NCBI GenBank assembly: GCA_002067755.1
Contig: MVQH01000022.1
Span: 1-52,658 of the forward strand
DNA length: 52,658 nt
Direction: 5' to 3'
Source of the DNA: Methanosaeta sp. PtaB.Bin018
GTDB taxonomy: Archaea; Halobacteriota; Methanosarcinia; Methanotrichales; Methanotrichaceae
The first letter of the stretch is position 1; every line of letters begins with the position of its first letter. Below the pieces are notes generated by a model, which was not told the DNA's origin, ran no database searches, and saw only the letters and a list, made by a program, of their open reading frames with translations. Both the position numbers and the translations under genes were made by a program. Below are positions 24,700 to 33,427 of the stretch, one piece after another.

Positions 24700-27600
24700 A
24701 TGGAGGAAGACTTTGAAATTAAGATCAAAGATGTTCTGCAAGTCATCGAAGATTTGCAGCAGATGGGCTCAAAGGCAGTATCACTGTCTGTTGATCATAT
24801 GGTCACCGGACAGCATATCTCTACAAGATCGCGATCTGAATCATATCTGGCTCTCTCGCAAAGAGGTCCTTCAAAGTTACAGCATGCATGGCGCTGTGAA
24901 TCGGGAGATGAGGTTGGCCTTGCAGGGTGTGTGAAAGATATGATCGAGCACAAGCAAGCTGATACAGAGACAAAGAAGATGGCAAAAGTCGTGGAGACGG
25001 CACCCACTGCAGTTGTGCTAACCGACCTGGATGGCCGCATCGAGTATGTCAACCCCTGCCTCCTGAAGAGCGGAGGATTTCAGGATGCATCTGAGGTGAT
25101 TGGAAGACCAGTATTTGATTTTACCAATGAAGAGGGTAAAAACAAGATCAAAGACGAGGTCATACCAGCCCTCTTCTCCCAAGACCGATGGCAGGGAGAG
25201 CTGACGTTGCGAAGAAAAGACGGCAGAACTTACATCGCAGAGATGATCTGTGCCCTTGTAAGAGATGATTTCGGAACTCCGAGCTACTTCCTGGTCAACT
25301 TCTACGATATAACAAACCGCAAACAGGCTGAAGAAGCCCTTCTATTGGATGACGCTCGGCTGGAGGCCCTTGTGAAGCTCAACCAGATGGACGAGGCCTC
25401 CATGCAAGAGATAACCGACTTCGCACTGGAGGCAGGAGTAAAGCTCACCAACTCAAAACTGGGATACTTGGCCTTTGTAGACGAAGATGAGAAGACCCTC
25501 GTAATGCACTCCTGGTCCAAGAGAGCTATTCAGGAGTGCGATATAGATCATAAGAAGACTGTTTATCCTCTAGACGAGACGGGCCTTTGGGGTGAGGCTC
25601 TGCGACAGAGAAAAGCGAAAATAACCAACGACTATTCGTCTTGCCATCAGAAAAGGGGCGTTCCAGCGGGCCATGTTAGAATTCTTCGGCACATGAATGT
25701 TCCCATTATGGACAAGGGCAAGATCGTAATTGTGGCAGGGGTCGGCAATAAGGATGAAGATTACAATGATGCAGATGTGCGGCAGCTCACTTTGCTCATG
25801 AGCGGAATGTGGAAGCTCATCTTGCGCCGCAGGACTGATGAGGAGCTGCATAGGCGCGATCGCTTGCTGCAAGGCGTTGCACAGGCGACAAATCATCTCC
25901 TATCCTCCGATCCAAATGCCATACAAAAGGCCCTTGAGATCCTGGGAAAGGCCGCGGATATAGACCGCGTATTTATCATGGAAAATAGTGAAATGGGGGG
26001 CGATGAGCACCTGCTGCTGGAGTGGTGCCGCGAGGATGTAAAGGCAGACGTAGACGACGCTTTGCCAAGAGAGATATCAAGTAATGCCCTTTTTTGGGGT
26101 TGGCATGAGATTTTAGCCTCTGGCAGTACCATCCAAGGGTCGGTTTCGAAGATATCCTCGCCGGGGCGTGAGTTTCTAGAACGGCTGAAGGTCAAGTCCT
26201 TTTTAATTGCGCCGATATTCATCGACGGCAAGTTCTCAGCAATCATAGGCTTTAACGACTGCCGCAATGACCGCAAGTGGGTGGAGAATGAAGTTGCAAT
26301 TCTACAGGCGGCAGCTGGGTCGATCGGCGAGGCAATAATGCGCAGACGCGCAGAGGTGGCCCTGAAAAGGACTTATGAGGAACTGGAGAAGAGGGTACAT
26401 GAGAGGACCTCCTGGCTCATGAAAGCCAACGAAGCACTTCACGAGGAGATGGCCAAGCATAAGAAAACGGAGAATGAGCTTCGCAGAGCTCAACAGGCTG
26501 CAGATGCCGCATCCAGGGCGAAGAGTGAGTTCTTGGCCAACATGAGTCACGAGATACGCACCCCCATGAACGCAGTGATAGGCCTTACAGGTCTTTTGCT
26601 TGAAACGGACCTTGCACCGGAGCAACGCGATTATGTGGAGACCATCCACACCAGTGGAGAAGCATTGCTATCCATAATCAACGATATCCTGGACTTCTCG
26701 AAGATTGAAGAAGGGAAGATGGAGCTGGAGCTTCAAATCATCGATCTTAGGAAGTGCATAGAGACCTCGCTGGATATGGTAGCGGCAGAGGCTGCCGAGA
26801 AGGGATTGGATCTGAGCTATGTGATGGATGATGATCTGCCACAAACAATTCATGCGGATCCCGTTCGGCTGCATCAGATTCTGACCAACTTGCTGAGCAA
26901 CGCAGTTAAGTTCACTGACCATGGTCGTGTGACGATCGCCGCACATCCAGGAGATGAGCCAGGCAAGATCCATTTCATAGTTAAGGATACGGGAATTGGA
27001 ATCTCTCAGGAGAACATCGGCAAGCTATTTCAGTCATTCAGTCAGCTGGATACATCAACTTGCAGGAAATATGGTGGCACAGGCCTTGGCCTGGCCATAA
27101 GCAGCAAGCTCGTAGAGCTTATGGGCGGCGAGATCTGGGCAAAGAGCGATCTTGGGAAAGGCTCTGAATTTCACTTTACAATAAAATCAGAGGCCATTTT
27201 AGAAGAGGAGCAAGACCGCAGGCTTGTCGGAAAGAAGATGCTGGTGGTGATAAACGACGAGGCCTCCCTCAAGAGCCTAAGAGACCATGCTCATGAATGG
27301 GGGATGCAGATATATCCTGTGGTCTCGGCCAGAGAGGCAAGGGAGATTGCAGGAAACCGCTTCGACGTTGCAGTTCTGGATATTCAGATGCCAGGATCTG
27401 AAAAACTGAGGGTGGAACTGCAGGGAAAGCTTCCTGTGATCTTGCTTTCAACCTCGGAGCAGGATGGTGCGAGCAAAGGCACCTTGGGAAAATCCGTCAA
27501 GCTCTCTGGGCTGCGTGCAGCATTGCTCGAGGCACTCTCTCGCAGTGGTCGCTGGAAAAAGGTCACCAGCCCCAAGGCTGATCACAAGGATATGAAAATC

Positions 27601-27978
27601 CTGCTGGCTGAGGACAATCCTGTCAACAGGAAGGTTGCGCTTCTAATGCTGAAGAAGCTCGGCTACAGTGCTGATGTGGCTGCCAACGGCCTGGAGGTTC
27701 TGCAATCGCTGAAGCACAAGGATTATGACGTGATCTTAATGGACGTGCAGATGCCGGAGATGGATGGACTCAAGGCTGCAAAATTCATCAATGAGATGAA
27801 CCTGAAGAGGAGGCCCGCAATTCTTGCAATGACGGCATACGCCCTTGAAGGTGACAGAGAAAGATGTCTGAACGCAGGCATGGACGGCTACATCTCCAAG
27901 CCCGTTAAGATCGAAGAATTGAGATCCGCCCTTGAGGATCTACAAATCCGTCCTCTGGATCAGTCCTCTGGATCCTAA
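24700..27978 (+). CDS. Hybrid sensor histidine kinase (PAS-GAF-GAF-HisKA-HATPase-REC-REC)
   Basis: A 1092-residue soluble kinase without membrane segments. Domains: PAS (about 95-208), GAF (225-375; GLWGEALRQRKAKITNDY is typical), second GAF (385-545), coiled coil (550-605), HisKA with phospho-acceptor His617 in NMSHEIRTPMNAVIG, HATPase (about 715-828; N box NLLSNAVKF, DTGIGI, GGTGLGLAI), a REC domain (845-945) keeping Asp894 but poorly conserved around it, and a standard REC (965-1080) with Asp1015 in ILMDVQMPEMDG and Lys1067. It likely senses a cytoplasmic ligand or redox state. No separate response regulator gene is adjacent, so output may go through another locus. Confidence 0.92.
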   Translation: MEEDFEIKIKDVLQVIEDLQQMGSKAVSLSVDHMVTGQHISTRSRSESYLALSQRGPSKLQHAWRCESGDEVGLAGCVKDMIEHKQADTETKKMAKVVETAPTAVVLTDLDGRIEYVNPCLLKSGGFQDASEVIGRPVFDFTNEEGKNKIKDEVIPALFSQDRWQGELTLRRKDGRTYIAEMICALVRDDFGTPSYFLVNFYDITNRKQAEEALLLDDARLEALVKLNQMDEASMQEITDFALEAGVKLTNSKLGYLAFVDEDEKTLVMHSWSKRAIQECDIDHKKTVYPLDETGLWGEALRQRKAKITNDYSSCHQKRGVPAGHVRILRHMNVPIMDKGKIVIVAGVGNKDEDYNDADVRQLTLLMSGMWKLILRRRTDEELHRRDRLLQGVAQATNHLLSSDPNAIQKALEILGKAADIDRVFIMENSEMGGDEHLLLEWCREDVKADVDDALPREISSNALFWGWHEILASGSTIQGSVSKISSPGREFLERLKVKSFLIAPIFIDGKFSAIIGFNDCRNDRKWVENEVAILQAAAGSIGEAIMRRRAEVALKRTYEELEKRVHERTSWLMKANEALHEEMAKHKKTENELRRAQQAADAASRAKSEFLANMSHEIRTPMNAVIGLTGLLLETDLAPEQRDYVETIHTSGEALLSIINDILDFSKIEEGKMELELQIIDLRKCIETSLDMVAAEAAEKGLDLSYVMDDDLPQTIHADPVRLHQILTNLLSNAVKFTDHGRVTIAAHPGDEPGKIHFIVKDTGIGISQENIGKLFQSFSQLDTSTCRKYGGTGLGLAISSKLVELMGGEIWAKSDLGKGSEFHFTIKSEAILEEEQDRRLVGKKMLVVINDEASLKSLRDHAHEWGMQIYPVVSAREAREIAGNRFDVAVLDIQMPGSEKLRVELQGKLPVILLSTSEQDGASKGTLGKSVKLSGLRAALLEALSRSGRWKKVTSPKADHKDMKILLAEDNPVNRKVALLMLKKLGYSADVAANGLEVLQSLKHKDYDVILMDVQMPEMDGLKAAKFINEMNLKRRPAILAMTAYALEGDRERCLNAGMDGYISKPVKIEELRSALEDLQIRPLDQSSGS

Positions 27979-27990
27979 CCCAGCCAATCC

Positions 27991-30021
27991 CTAGCCGCAA
28001 AACTTGCATCCTGGCAGGGTCTCCAAATTTCCGAGATACAGCACCTGGCTGCGGCTGCCATATCGAAAGACAGTCACTCCCTTGCAGCCCAGGTCGTATG
28101 CCAGGTTGTAGACATTCAAGACGTCGCTCACGGTCGCATCAGATGGCAGGTTCACAGTTTTGGAGACTGCATTGTCCGTATATTTTTGGAACGCGGCCTG
28201 AATCCTTACATGCTGCTGAGGCGGAACATCCAGGGCGGTGACGAAAGTGTCCTTGATGTCCTGTGGCACGTGTGCGATATTCTGAACAGAGCCCTTTCTG
28301 GCAATTTCTGCTCTCAGCTCGGGCGAATAAAATCCTCGTGCATGTGCCGCCCTCTCAAAGAGCGGCGAGACCTCGAGCAGCCGTGCGCCCTCCAGGACGT
28401 GCCGCACAAATGCGAGAGCAAAGAGCGGCTCAATGCCGCTGCTGGTTCCCGCGATGATGCTGATGGTGCCCGTTGGCGCTATGGTGGTGACAGTGGAGTT
28501 CCTCATCGCATCCCATCTCCTAAGCTTGCTCTGCTCAAAGAGCGGAAAGGAGCCACGCGCCTGGCCGAGCCTGGCAGACTCAGCTCGACCTTCGGCTGAG
28601 ATGAAGCTCATGATCTCCTCTGCCAGCCTGACGGCATCTGGGGAAGAGTAGGAGACGTTCATCTTGATGAGCATCTCAGCAAAGCCCATCACGCCGAGGC
28701 CTATCTTTCGACTCTGCATTGTTGCGATCTGGATCTGCCTCAGTGGATAGCGGTTCATGTCGATGACATCGTCCAGAAATCGCACTGCCAATGAGACCAG
28801 ATCTCTCAGCCGGTCCCAGTTCAGCTCTCCCCTCTCCACAAGCCTTGACAAGTTGATGGAACCAAGGTTGCATGACTCGTAGGGCAGCAGTGGCTGCTCG
28901 CCACATGGATTTGTGGCCTCGATCTGTGCAGGAAAGGGATGTGCTGCATTGATGCGATCTATGAAGATAATGCCGGGATCGCCTCCTCTCCAGGCAGAGG
29001 TTGCGATGAGATTCATCAGCTCTGCAGCCTCAATGCTGCCCGTGACCTCTCCTGAGCGGGGATTGACGAGCTGGATCTCGCCTCCGGAGCGCGCTTTATC
29101 CATGAACGTATCTGTGGCTGCCACAGATATGTTGAAGTTCTCCAGGATGCCTGGCCTCTCCTTGGCCTCGATGAACTCCATGATGTCCGGGTGATCGATG
29201 CGCAAAACCCCCATGTTCGCGCCCCGTCTGCGACCACCCTGCTTGATGACATCCGTGGCAGTGTCGAAGATGCGCATGAAGGAGACAGGGCCCGAGGCCA
29301 CGCCGCCCGTAGCTCGAACCACATCTCCTTTCGGCCGCAGCGACGAGAATGAAAAGCCGGTTCCTCCCCCGCTCTGATGGATGAGTGCCATATGCTTTAG
29401 AGAATCAAAGATGCCTGTCAGTGAATCCTCCACAGGAAGGACGAAACATGCAGATAGCTGGCCCAGGTCCAGGCCTGCGTTCATCAGCGTGGGTGAGTTT
29501 GGCAGGAAGTCCAAATCCCTCATCATTCTCAGAAATTTGAGGCGATGGCCTTCTACATCGCAGCCGTATCTGCCTTCTGCCAGGGAGACATGGTCTGCCA
29601 CGCGGGCGAACATCTCGCCTGGCGTCTCCACAACCTCGCCCCTCTCATCCCTGCGCAGATATCTCTTCTTCAGCACCTCAACTGCATTGATGCTCAGCTT
29701 GAGGTCGTCTGCCACGCCCAGATAGCACTTCGCTTCCCGAACGTCCGCACGCCTCTGGCGGTAGAGGATGTAAGCCTTGGCAGCCTCTGCATAGCCCTCC
29801 TCGATCAGAGTCCTCTCCACAATGTCCTGGATATCTTCCACGCCAGGAACTGACTTTTGAAACTTCTGTTCAGCTGCGTCGACCGCTTTGCATGCCAGCT
29901 TTGCGGGAATGGCGCCAGGATCATCGCCCACAGCTCTGAAGGCCTTGGCGATGGCAGCTGCTATCTTCTCGCTGTTGAACTGCACTATTCGGCCATCGCG
30001 TTTTCTAATGCTTTTGATCAT
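27991..30021 (-). CDS. nrdJ: Adenosylcobalamin-dependent (class II) ribonucleotide reductase
   Basis: Reduces ribonucleotides to deoxyribonucleotides using B12. An N-terminal ATP-cone (IKSIRKRDGRIVQFNSEKIAAAI, about residues 2-90) gives allosteric control. The catalytic barrel has PNSPTLMNAG, SACFVLPVEDS (one active-site Cys), HQSGGGTGFSFSSLRP, ATNPCGEQPL (thiyl-radical Cys and Glu) and TTIAPTGTISIIAGTSSGIEP; the C-terminus CKFCG supplies the reductant cysteines. I start it at ATG 30021, with GGGAG about 8 nt upstream, not at 30069, which would overlap the divergent frame. It is divergent from the CooC-like gene. Confidence 0.95.
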   Translation of the reverse strand: MIKSIRKRDGRIVQFNSEKIAAAIAKAFRAVGDDPGAIPAKLACKAVDAAEQKFQKSVPGVEDIQDIVERTLIEEGYAEAAKAYILYRQRRADVREAKCYLGVADDLKLSINAVEVLKKRYLRRDERGEVVETPGEMFARVADHVSLAEGRYGCDVEGHRLKFLRMMRDLDFLPNSPTLMNAGLDLGQLSACFVLPVEDSLTGIFDSLKHMALIHQSGGGTGFSFSSLRPKGDVVRATGGVASGPVSFMRIFDTATDVIKQGGRRRGANMGVLRIDHPDIMEFIEAKERPGILENFNISVAATDTFMDKARSGGEIQLVNPRSGEVTGSIEAAELMNLIATSAWRGGDPGIIFIDRINAAHPFPAQIEATNPCGEQPLLPYESCNLGSINLSRLVERGELNWDRLRDLVSLAVRFLDDVIDMNRYPLRQIQIATMQSRKIGLGVMGFAEMLIKMNVSYSSPDAVRLAEEIMSFISAEGRAESARLGQARGSFPLFEQSKLRRWDAMRNSTVTTIAPTGTISIIAGTSSGIEPLFALAFVRHVLEGARLLEVSPLFERAAHARGFYSPELRAEIARKGSVQNIAHVPQDIKDTFVTALDVPPQQHVRIQAAFQKYTDNAVSKTVNLPSDATVSDVLNVYNLAYDLGCKGVTVFRYGSRSQVLYLGNLETLPGCKFCG

Positions 30022-30108
30022 CCGGGGCTCCCGAGAAGTATATGATTCAGAATCGATATAAACATGCATGTCAAAAGATCGATGTTCATTCTCACGAGGT
30101 CCATAAAA

Positions 30109-30882
30109 ATGAAGATCGCAATCTCGGGAAAAGGCGGCGTGGGCAAGACGACCTTGGCAGGAACCCTGGCCAGGCTATTTGCGCGCGACGGCTATAATGT
30201 ATTGGCTGTCGATGTCGATCCCAGTATGAATCTGGGCTCAGCTCTTGGAATAAAGCAGCTTCCAAAGCCCGTCACAGAGCATAAAGACCTTGTGCAAGAG
30301 CGGGCTGGCATGCCCATGGGCATGTTCAAGATGAACCCCAAAGTCGATGATGTGGTGCAGATGTGCGGCTGCACTGGCCCGGATAACGTAAAGCTGGTGG
30401 TCATGGGCACCATCGACTCAGGTGGCTCGGGCTGCATGTGCCCTGCCAACGCTTTTGCCAAAGCGCTCATCAGGCACGTCATCACACGCGAAAAAGACCT
30501 GGTGATCTTAGATATGGAGGCGGGCATAGAGCATCTTGGCAGGGCCACAGCGCGCGGCGTTGATGCCATGATCGCCGTGGTGGAGCCTGGCATGAGATCT
30601 ATTGAGACTGTGGAGAGGATAATGCAGCTTGGCAAAGAGATCGGCATTACAAGGTATTTCGCAGTCATAAACAAGGCTGACGATCCTGGTCCCGTTGCCG
30701 AGAAGATGGCGCAGATGGGAATATCTGTTCTTGGGACCATACCATTCGACAAGTGTCTCGTGGAGGCCGATCTGGCAGGTGTGCCGCCCATAGATGCGAG
30801 CTGCCCCGCAGTGGACTCCATCAAGAAGATCAAGGATAAACTCGAGGAGATGTTCGGTGAAAAGGAGGCAAAACAGGCCTAA
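30109..30882 (+). CDS. cooC: CooC-like nickel-insertion ATPase for CO dehydrogenase maturation
   Basis: A 257-residue P-loop ATPase of the SIMIBI/MinD type. The deviant Walker A GKGGVGKTT is at residues 7-15, Walker A' is AVDVDPSMNLGSALG, and the CooC-type metal-binding CxC is in GSGCMCPANA. VILDMEAGIEHLGRATARGVD and VVEPGMRS also match CooC. It is thought to load Ni into the CODH of CODH/acetyl-CoA synthase, a core enzyme of acetate-using methanogens. ATG 30109 is chosen because GAGGT precedes it and the P-loop then begins at residue 7. The stop overlaps convergent purM by 4 nt. Confidence 0.9.
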   Translation: MKIAISGKGGVGKTTLAGTLARLFARDGYNVLAVDVDPSMNLGSALGIKQLPKPVTEHKDLVQERAGMPMGMFKMNPKVDDVVQMCGCTGPDNVKLVVMGTIDSGGSGCMCPANAFAKALIRHVITREKDLVILDMEAGIEHLGRATARGVDAMIAVVEPGMRSIETVERIMQLGKEIGITRYFAVINKADDPGPVAEKMAQMGISVLGTIPFDKCLVEADLAGVPPIDASCPAVDSIKKIKDKLEEMFGEKEAKQA

Positions 30883-31874
30883 AAGGTCATGGAGCCAGCC
30901 CTCAGTCCCTCTTTTACCACAGATCCAATGACCTTCGATCCCGGCCCCATGATCCGGCAGGTCTTCTCGACCTCCTCTTCAGGCACCACTATCACGAAGC
31001 CCATGCCCATGTTGAATGTCCTGTACATCTCGGCATCATCTACATCTCCGAGCTCCTGCAGCAGATGGAAGATGGGCTGTGGCTCCAGCGGGTCTGTGAT
31101 CTCGAAGCCCAGGGGCGTAATCCTGCGCAACTTTAGAAGTCCTGAGCCCGTGATGTGCGCCAGGCCATGAACATCGCATTCTTTGACCAGCTCGACGATC
31201 TCGTGATAGATCCTTGTGGGCGTTAGAAGCTCCTCTCCGATGGTCTTGTCTCCGCCAGGCATCTGGTCGAAGTATGTGTACTTTGACTGGGCAATGATGC
31301 GCCTGGCCAGGGTGTAGCCGTTGCTGTGCAGCCCGTCGCTAGGGACGCCTACAAGCGCGTCGCCTACCTGAATTCGCTCTCCAGTCACGACCTTGTCCTT
31401 GTCCACTATGCCGATGGCAGTGCCTGCCAGGTCGAATCCCCTGATGATCTCGGGCAGCGAGGCAGTCTCTCCTCCCACGATCGTCATGTTTGATAGCTCA
31501 GCGCCCCGGCGAAGGCCGATGGCTATCTGCTCTGAGCGCTCTGGATCCACTTTTTCCACAGCCAGGTAATCGACGAATGCTATGGGCTCAGCTCCGATGG
31601 CATAAAGATCATTTACATTCATTGCAATGCAGTCAATGCCTATTGTATCCCATCTCTCAATGGCATTGGCGATGAGCACCTTTGATCCGACCCCGTCTGT
31701 GGTCATGGCTAAGGCGAAGCTTCCCATGTCCAGCAGGCCAGCATAGTGCCCGATCTCAGTCATGGGCGCGCCGAAACCTTTGCGCTTACTGGTCAAGACC
31801 GCCTTCATGGCATCTATGGATCTGTTCTCCAGGTGAATGTCCACGCCAGACTCTTTGTAAGTAAGCCTCCTCAT
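30879..31874 (-). CDS. purM: Phosphoribosylformylglycinamidine cyclo-ligase (AIR synthetase)
   Basis: Purine-pathway enzyme making AIR from FGAM with ATP. Recognised by YKESGVDIHLENRSIDAMK, DMGSFALAMTTDGVGSKVLIA, IDCIAMNVNDLYAIGAEPIAFVDYLA, VGGETASLPEII, DLAGTAIGIV and GVPSDGLHSNGYTLAR. Length (331) is normal. Its ATG overlaps the aspartate kinase stop by 4 nt (31871-31874), so both are likely translated from one mRNA. Confidence 0.95.
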   Translation of the reverse strand: MRRLTYKESGVDIHLENRSIDAMKAVLTSKRKGFGAPMTEIGHYAGLLDMGSFALAMTTDGVGSKVLIANAIERWDTIGIDCIAMNVNDLYAIGAEPIAFVDYLAVEKVDPERSEQIAIGLRRGAELSNMTIVGGETASLPEIIRGFDLAGTAIGIVDKDKVVTGERIQVGDALVGVPSDGLHSNGYTLARRIIAQSKYTYFDQMPGGDKTIGEELLTPTRIYHEIVELVKECDVHGLAHITGSGLLKLRRITPLGFEITDPLEPQPIFHLLQELGDVDDAEMYRTFNMGMGFVIVVPEEEVEKTCRIMGPGSKVIGSVVKEGLRAGSMTF

Positions 31875-33265
31875 GCCTCACCTCCCAAGCCGAACTCGTG
31901 ATGCAACTCCTTCACTGCCCTCTCAGCATCCTTGGATGCGACGACGAATGATATATTGTGCTGGCCCGATGGCTGGCTGATCATGACCACATTGATCTTC
32001 GCAGCCCCAAGGGCCTTGAAGACCCTGGCAGCGACGCCGGGCGTTCCTGCCATTCCAGCTCCGACAACGGCCACAGCACAGACATCATGATCATGAGCTA
32101 TATCCTTGACGAGGTCTCTTGGGAACTCAGAGCGCAGGGCATCTTCAGCCTTCTCGATCTGTCGCTCCTCAATTACCATGGAGATATTGGCCTCTGATGA
32201 GCCCTGACTGATCATGACTATGTTTATGCCTGCCTTCGCCAATGCTGTGAAGGCGCGAGCAGCCACACCAATGGTTCCAATCATGCCCGCGCCTGATATG
32301 TTCAGCAGAGCTACATTCTTGTGCAATGTGACAGCCTTTATCACATCTGCCTTCGGCACATCGTCATGCACTATCTGTGTGCCTGGTATTTCGGGATCAA
32401 ATGTGCACTTGACCCGCACAGGTATGCCTTTTCTAATGGCGGGCTCAATTGCTCTGGGATGCAGCACCTTTGCCCCGAAGTAGGAAAGCTCCATTGCCTC
32501 GCGGTAAGAGATGGTGGGGATGGACTTGGCCTCTGGCACTATCTTTGGATCTGTGGTCATGACCCCAGAGGTCTCCTTCCAGAACCATATCTCATCGGCA
32601 TCGATGGCAGCTCCTATGAGAGATGCTGACAGATCAGAGCCGCCGCGACCAAGGGTCGTGATGATGCCTTTTTCATCCTTGGCAATGAAACCAGTGACAA
32701 CTGGAACGCCTTTCAGCGGCAGCAACCTTTGTGGAATCAGCTCATATGTCTTCTCCAAAGGTCGTGCGTCTCCGTAGTTGCTGTCTGTGATTATCCCTGC
32801 CTCAGAGCCCGTATAATGCTGAGAGGGGATTTTCATATCCCTCAAAACTCCTGACAATATTGGGGCTGCAAGTTGTTCGCCGTAGCTGGATATGTAATCC
32901 AATGAGCGCGCAGTCAGCTCTCCTATGTAGCAGATGCCTATGTATGCCTTCTCAAGCTCAGAGAGCCTTCGAGCCACAGTCTCTTTGGTCTCTTTGGCGA
33001 TCTGGGGATCTTTTATAGCATCGTCTATCGCCTGATTGTGCCTTTCAGTCAGCTTCTCCATAAAATCTATCGCGTCAGAGACATTTCCATCTCTTGCTGC
33101 CTTTCTTGCACATGTCAGGAGGTCGTCTGTGACGCCCTGCAGGGCGGATGTGACGAGGACTATCTCATTATCGCGGCTGAAATGCTTGACCAGATCGCCC
33201 ACATGCATGAGCCGGTTTCCATCTGCTACGGAAACACCACCGAACTTCATTACCAAGCGCGCCAT
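31871..33265 (-). CDS. lysC: Aspartate kinase
   Basis: Phosphorylates aspartate at the head of the lysine/threonine/methionine pathway. MKFGGVSVADGNRLMHV (substrate-binding KFGG), LVTSALQGVTD, SYGEQLAAPIL, VVTGFIAKDEKGIITTLGRGGSDLSA and EIWFWKETSGVMTTDPKIVP form the kinase domain. Two ACT domains (about 310-460; NISGAGMIGTIGVAARAF and AVVGAGMAGTPGVAARVF) provide feedback control. First gene of a two-gene unit with purM. Confidence 0.95.
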   Translation of the reverse strand: MARLVMKFGGVSVADGNRLMHVGDLVKHFSRDNEIVLVTSALQGVTDDLLTCARKAARDGNVSDAIDFMEKLTERHNQAIDDAIKDPQIAKETKETVARRLSELEKAYIGICYIGELTARSLDYISSYGEQLAAPILSGVLRDMKIPSQHYTGSEAGIITDSNYGDARPLEKTYELIPQRLLPLKGVPVVTGFIAKDEKGIITTLGRGGSDLSASLIGAAIDADEIWFWKETSGVMTTDPKIVPEAKSIPTISYREAMELSYFGAKVLHPRAIEPAIRKGIPVRVKCTFDPEIPGTQIVHDDVPKADVIKAVTLHKNVALLNISGAGMIGTIGVAARAFTALAKAGINIVMISQGSSEANISMVIEERQIEKAEDALRSEFPRDLVKDIAHDHDVCAVAVVGAGMAGTPGVAARVFKALGAAKINVVMISQPSGQHNISFVVASKDAERAVKELHHEFGLGGEA

Positions 33266-33347
33266 CGTAAAAACCGTTGCTTTGCTGTCTTCCTAGCGAT
33301 TTAAGCTTTATCCACAGTGATAGAAAACGCCCTGAGAGGGCCGAAGG

Positions 33348-33356
33348 CTTAAATAG
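33348..33356 (+). promoter_or_regulatory. TATA box of the elongation-factor operon
   Basis: CTTAAATAG, about 75 bp before the aEF-2 ATG, implying a leader near 45 nt with the ribosome site GAGGCG at 33418-33423. Confidence 0.5.
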
Positions 33357-33427
33357 ATTGAGTCCTAGGATTCTCGGGTCCTAAAGTCAGGATTATAACC
33401 TTTATCTTAAAATTCGCGAGGCGTATT

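Noticed and set aside
30064-30108. N-terminal extension of the CooC-like gene
   Set aside because: The P-loop should lie close to the N-terminus; the extension has no ribosome site and lies in the divergent promoter region of nrdJ.
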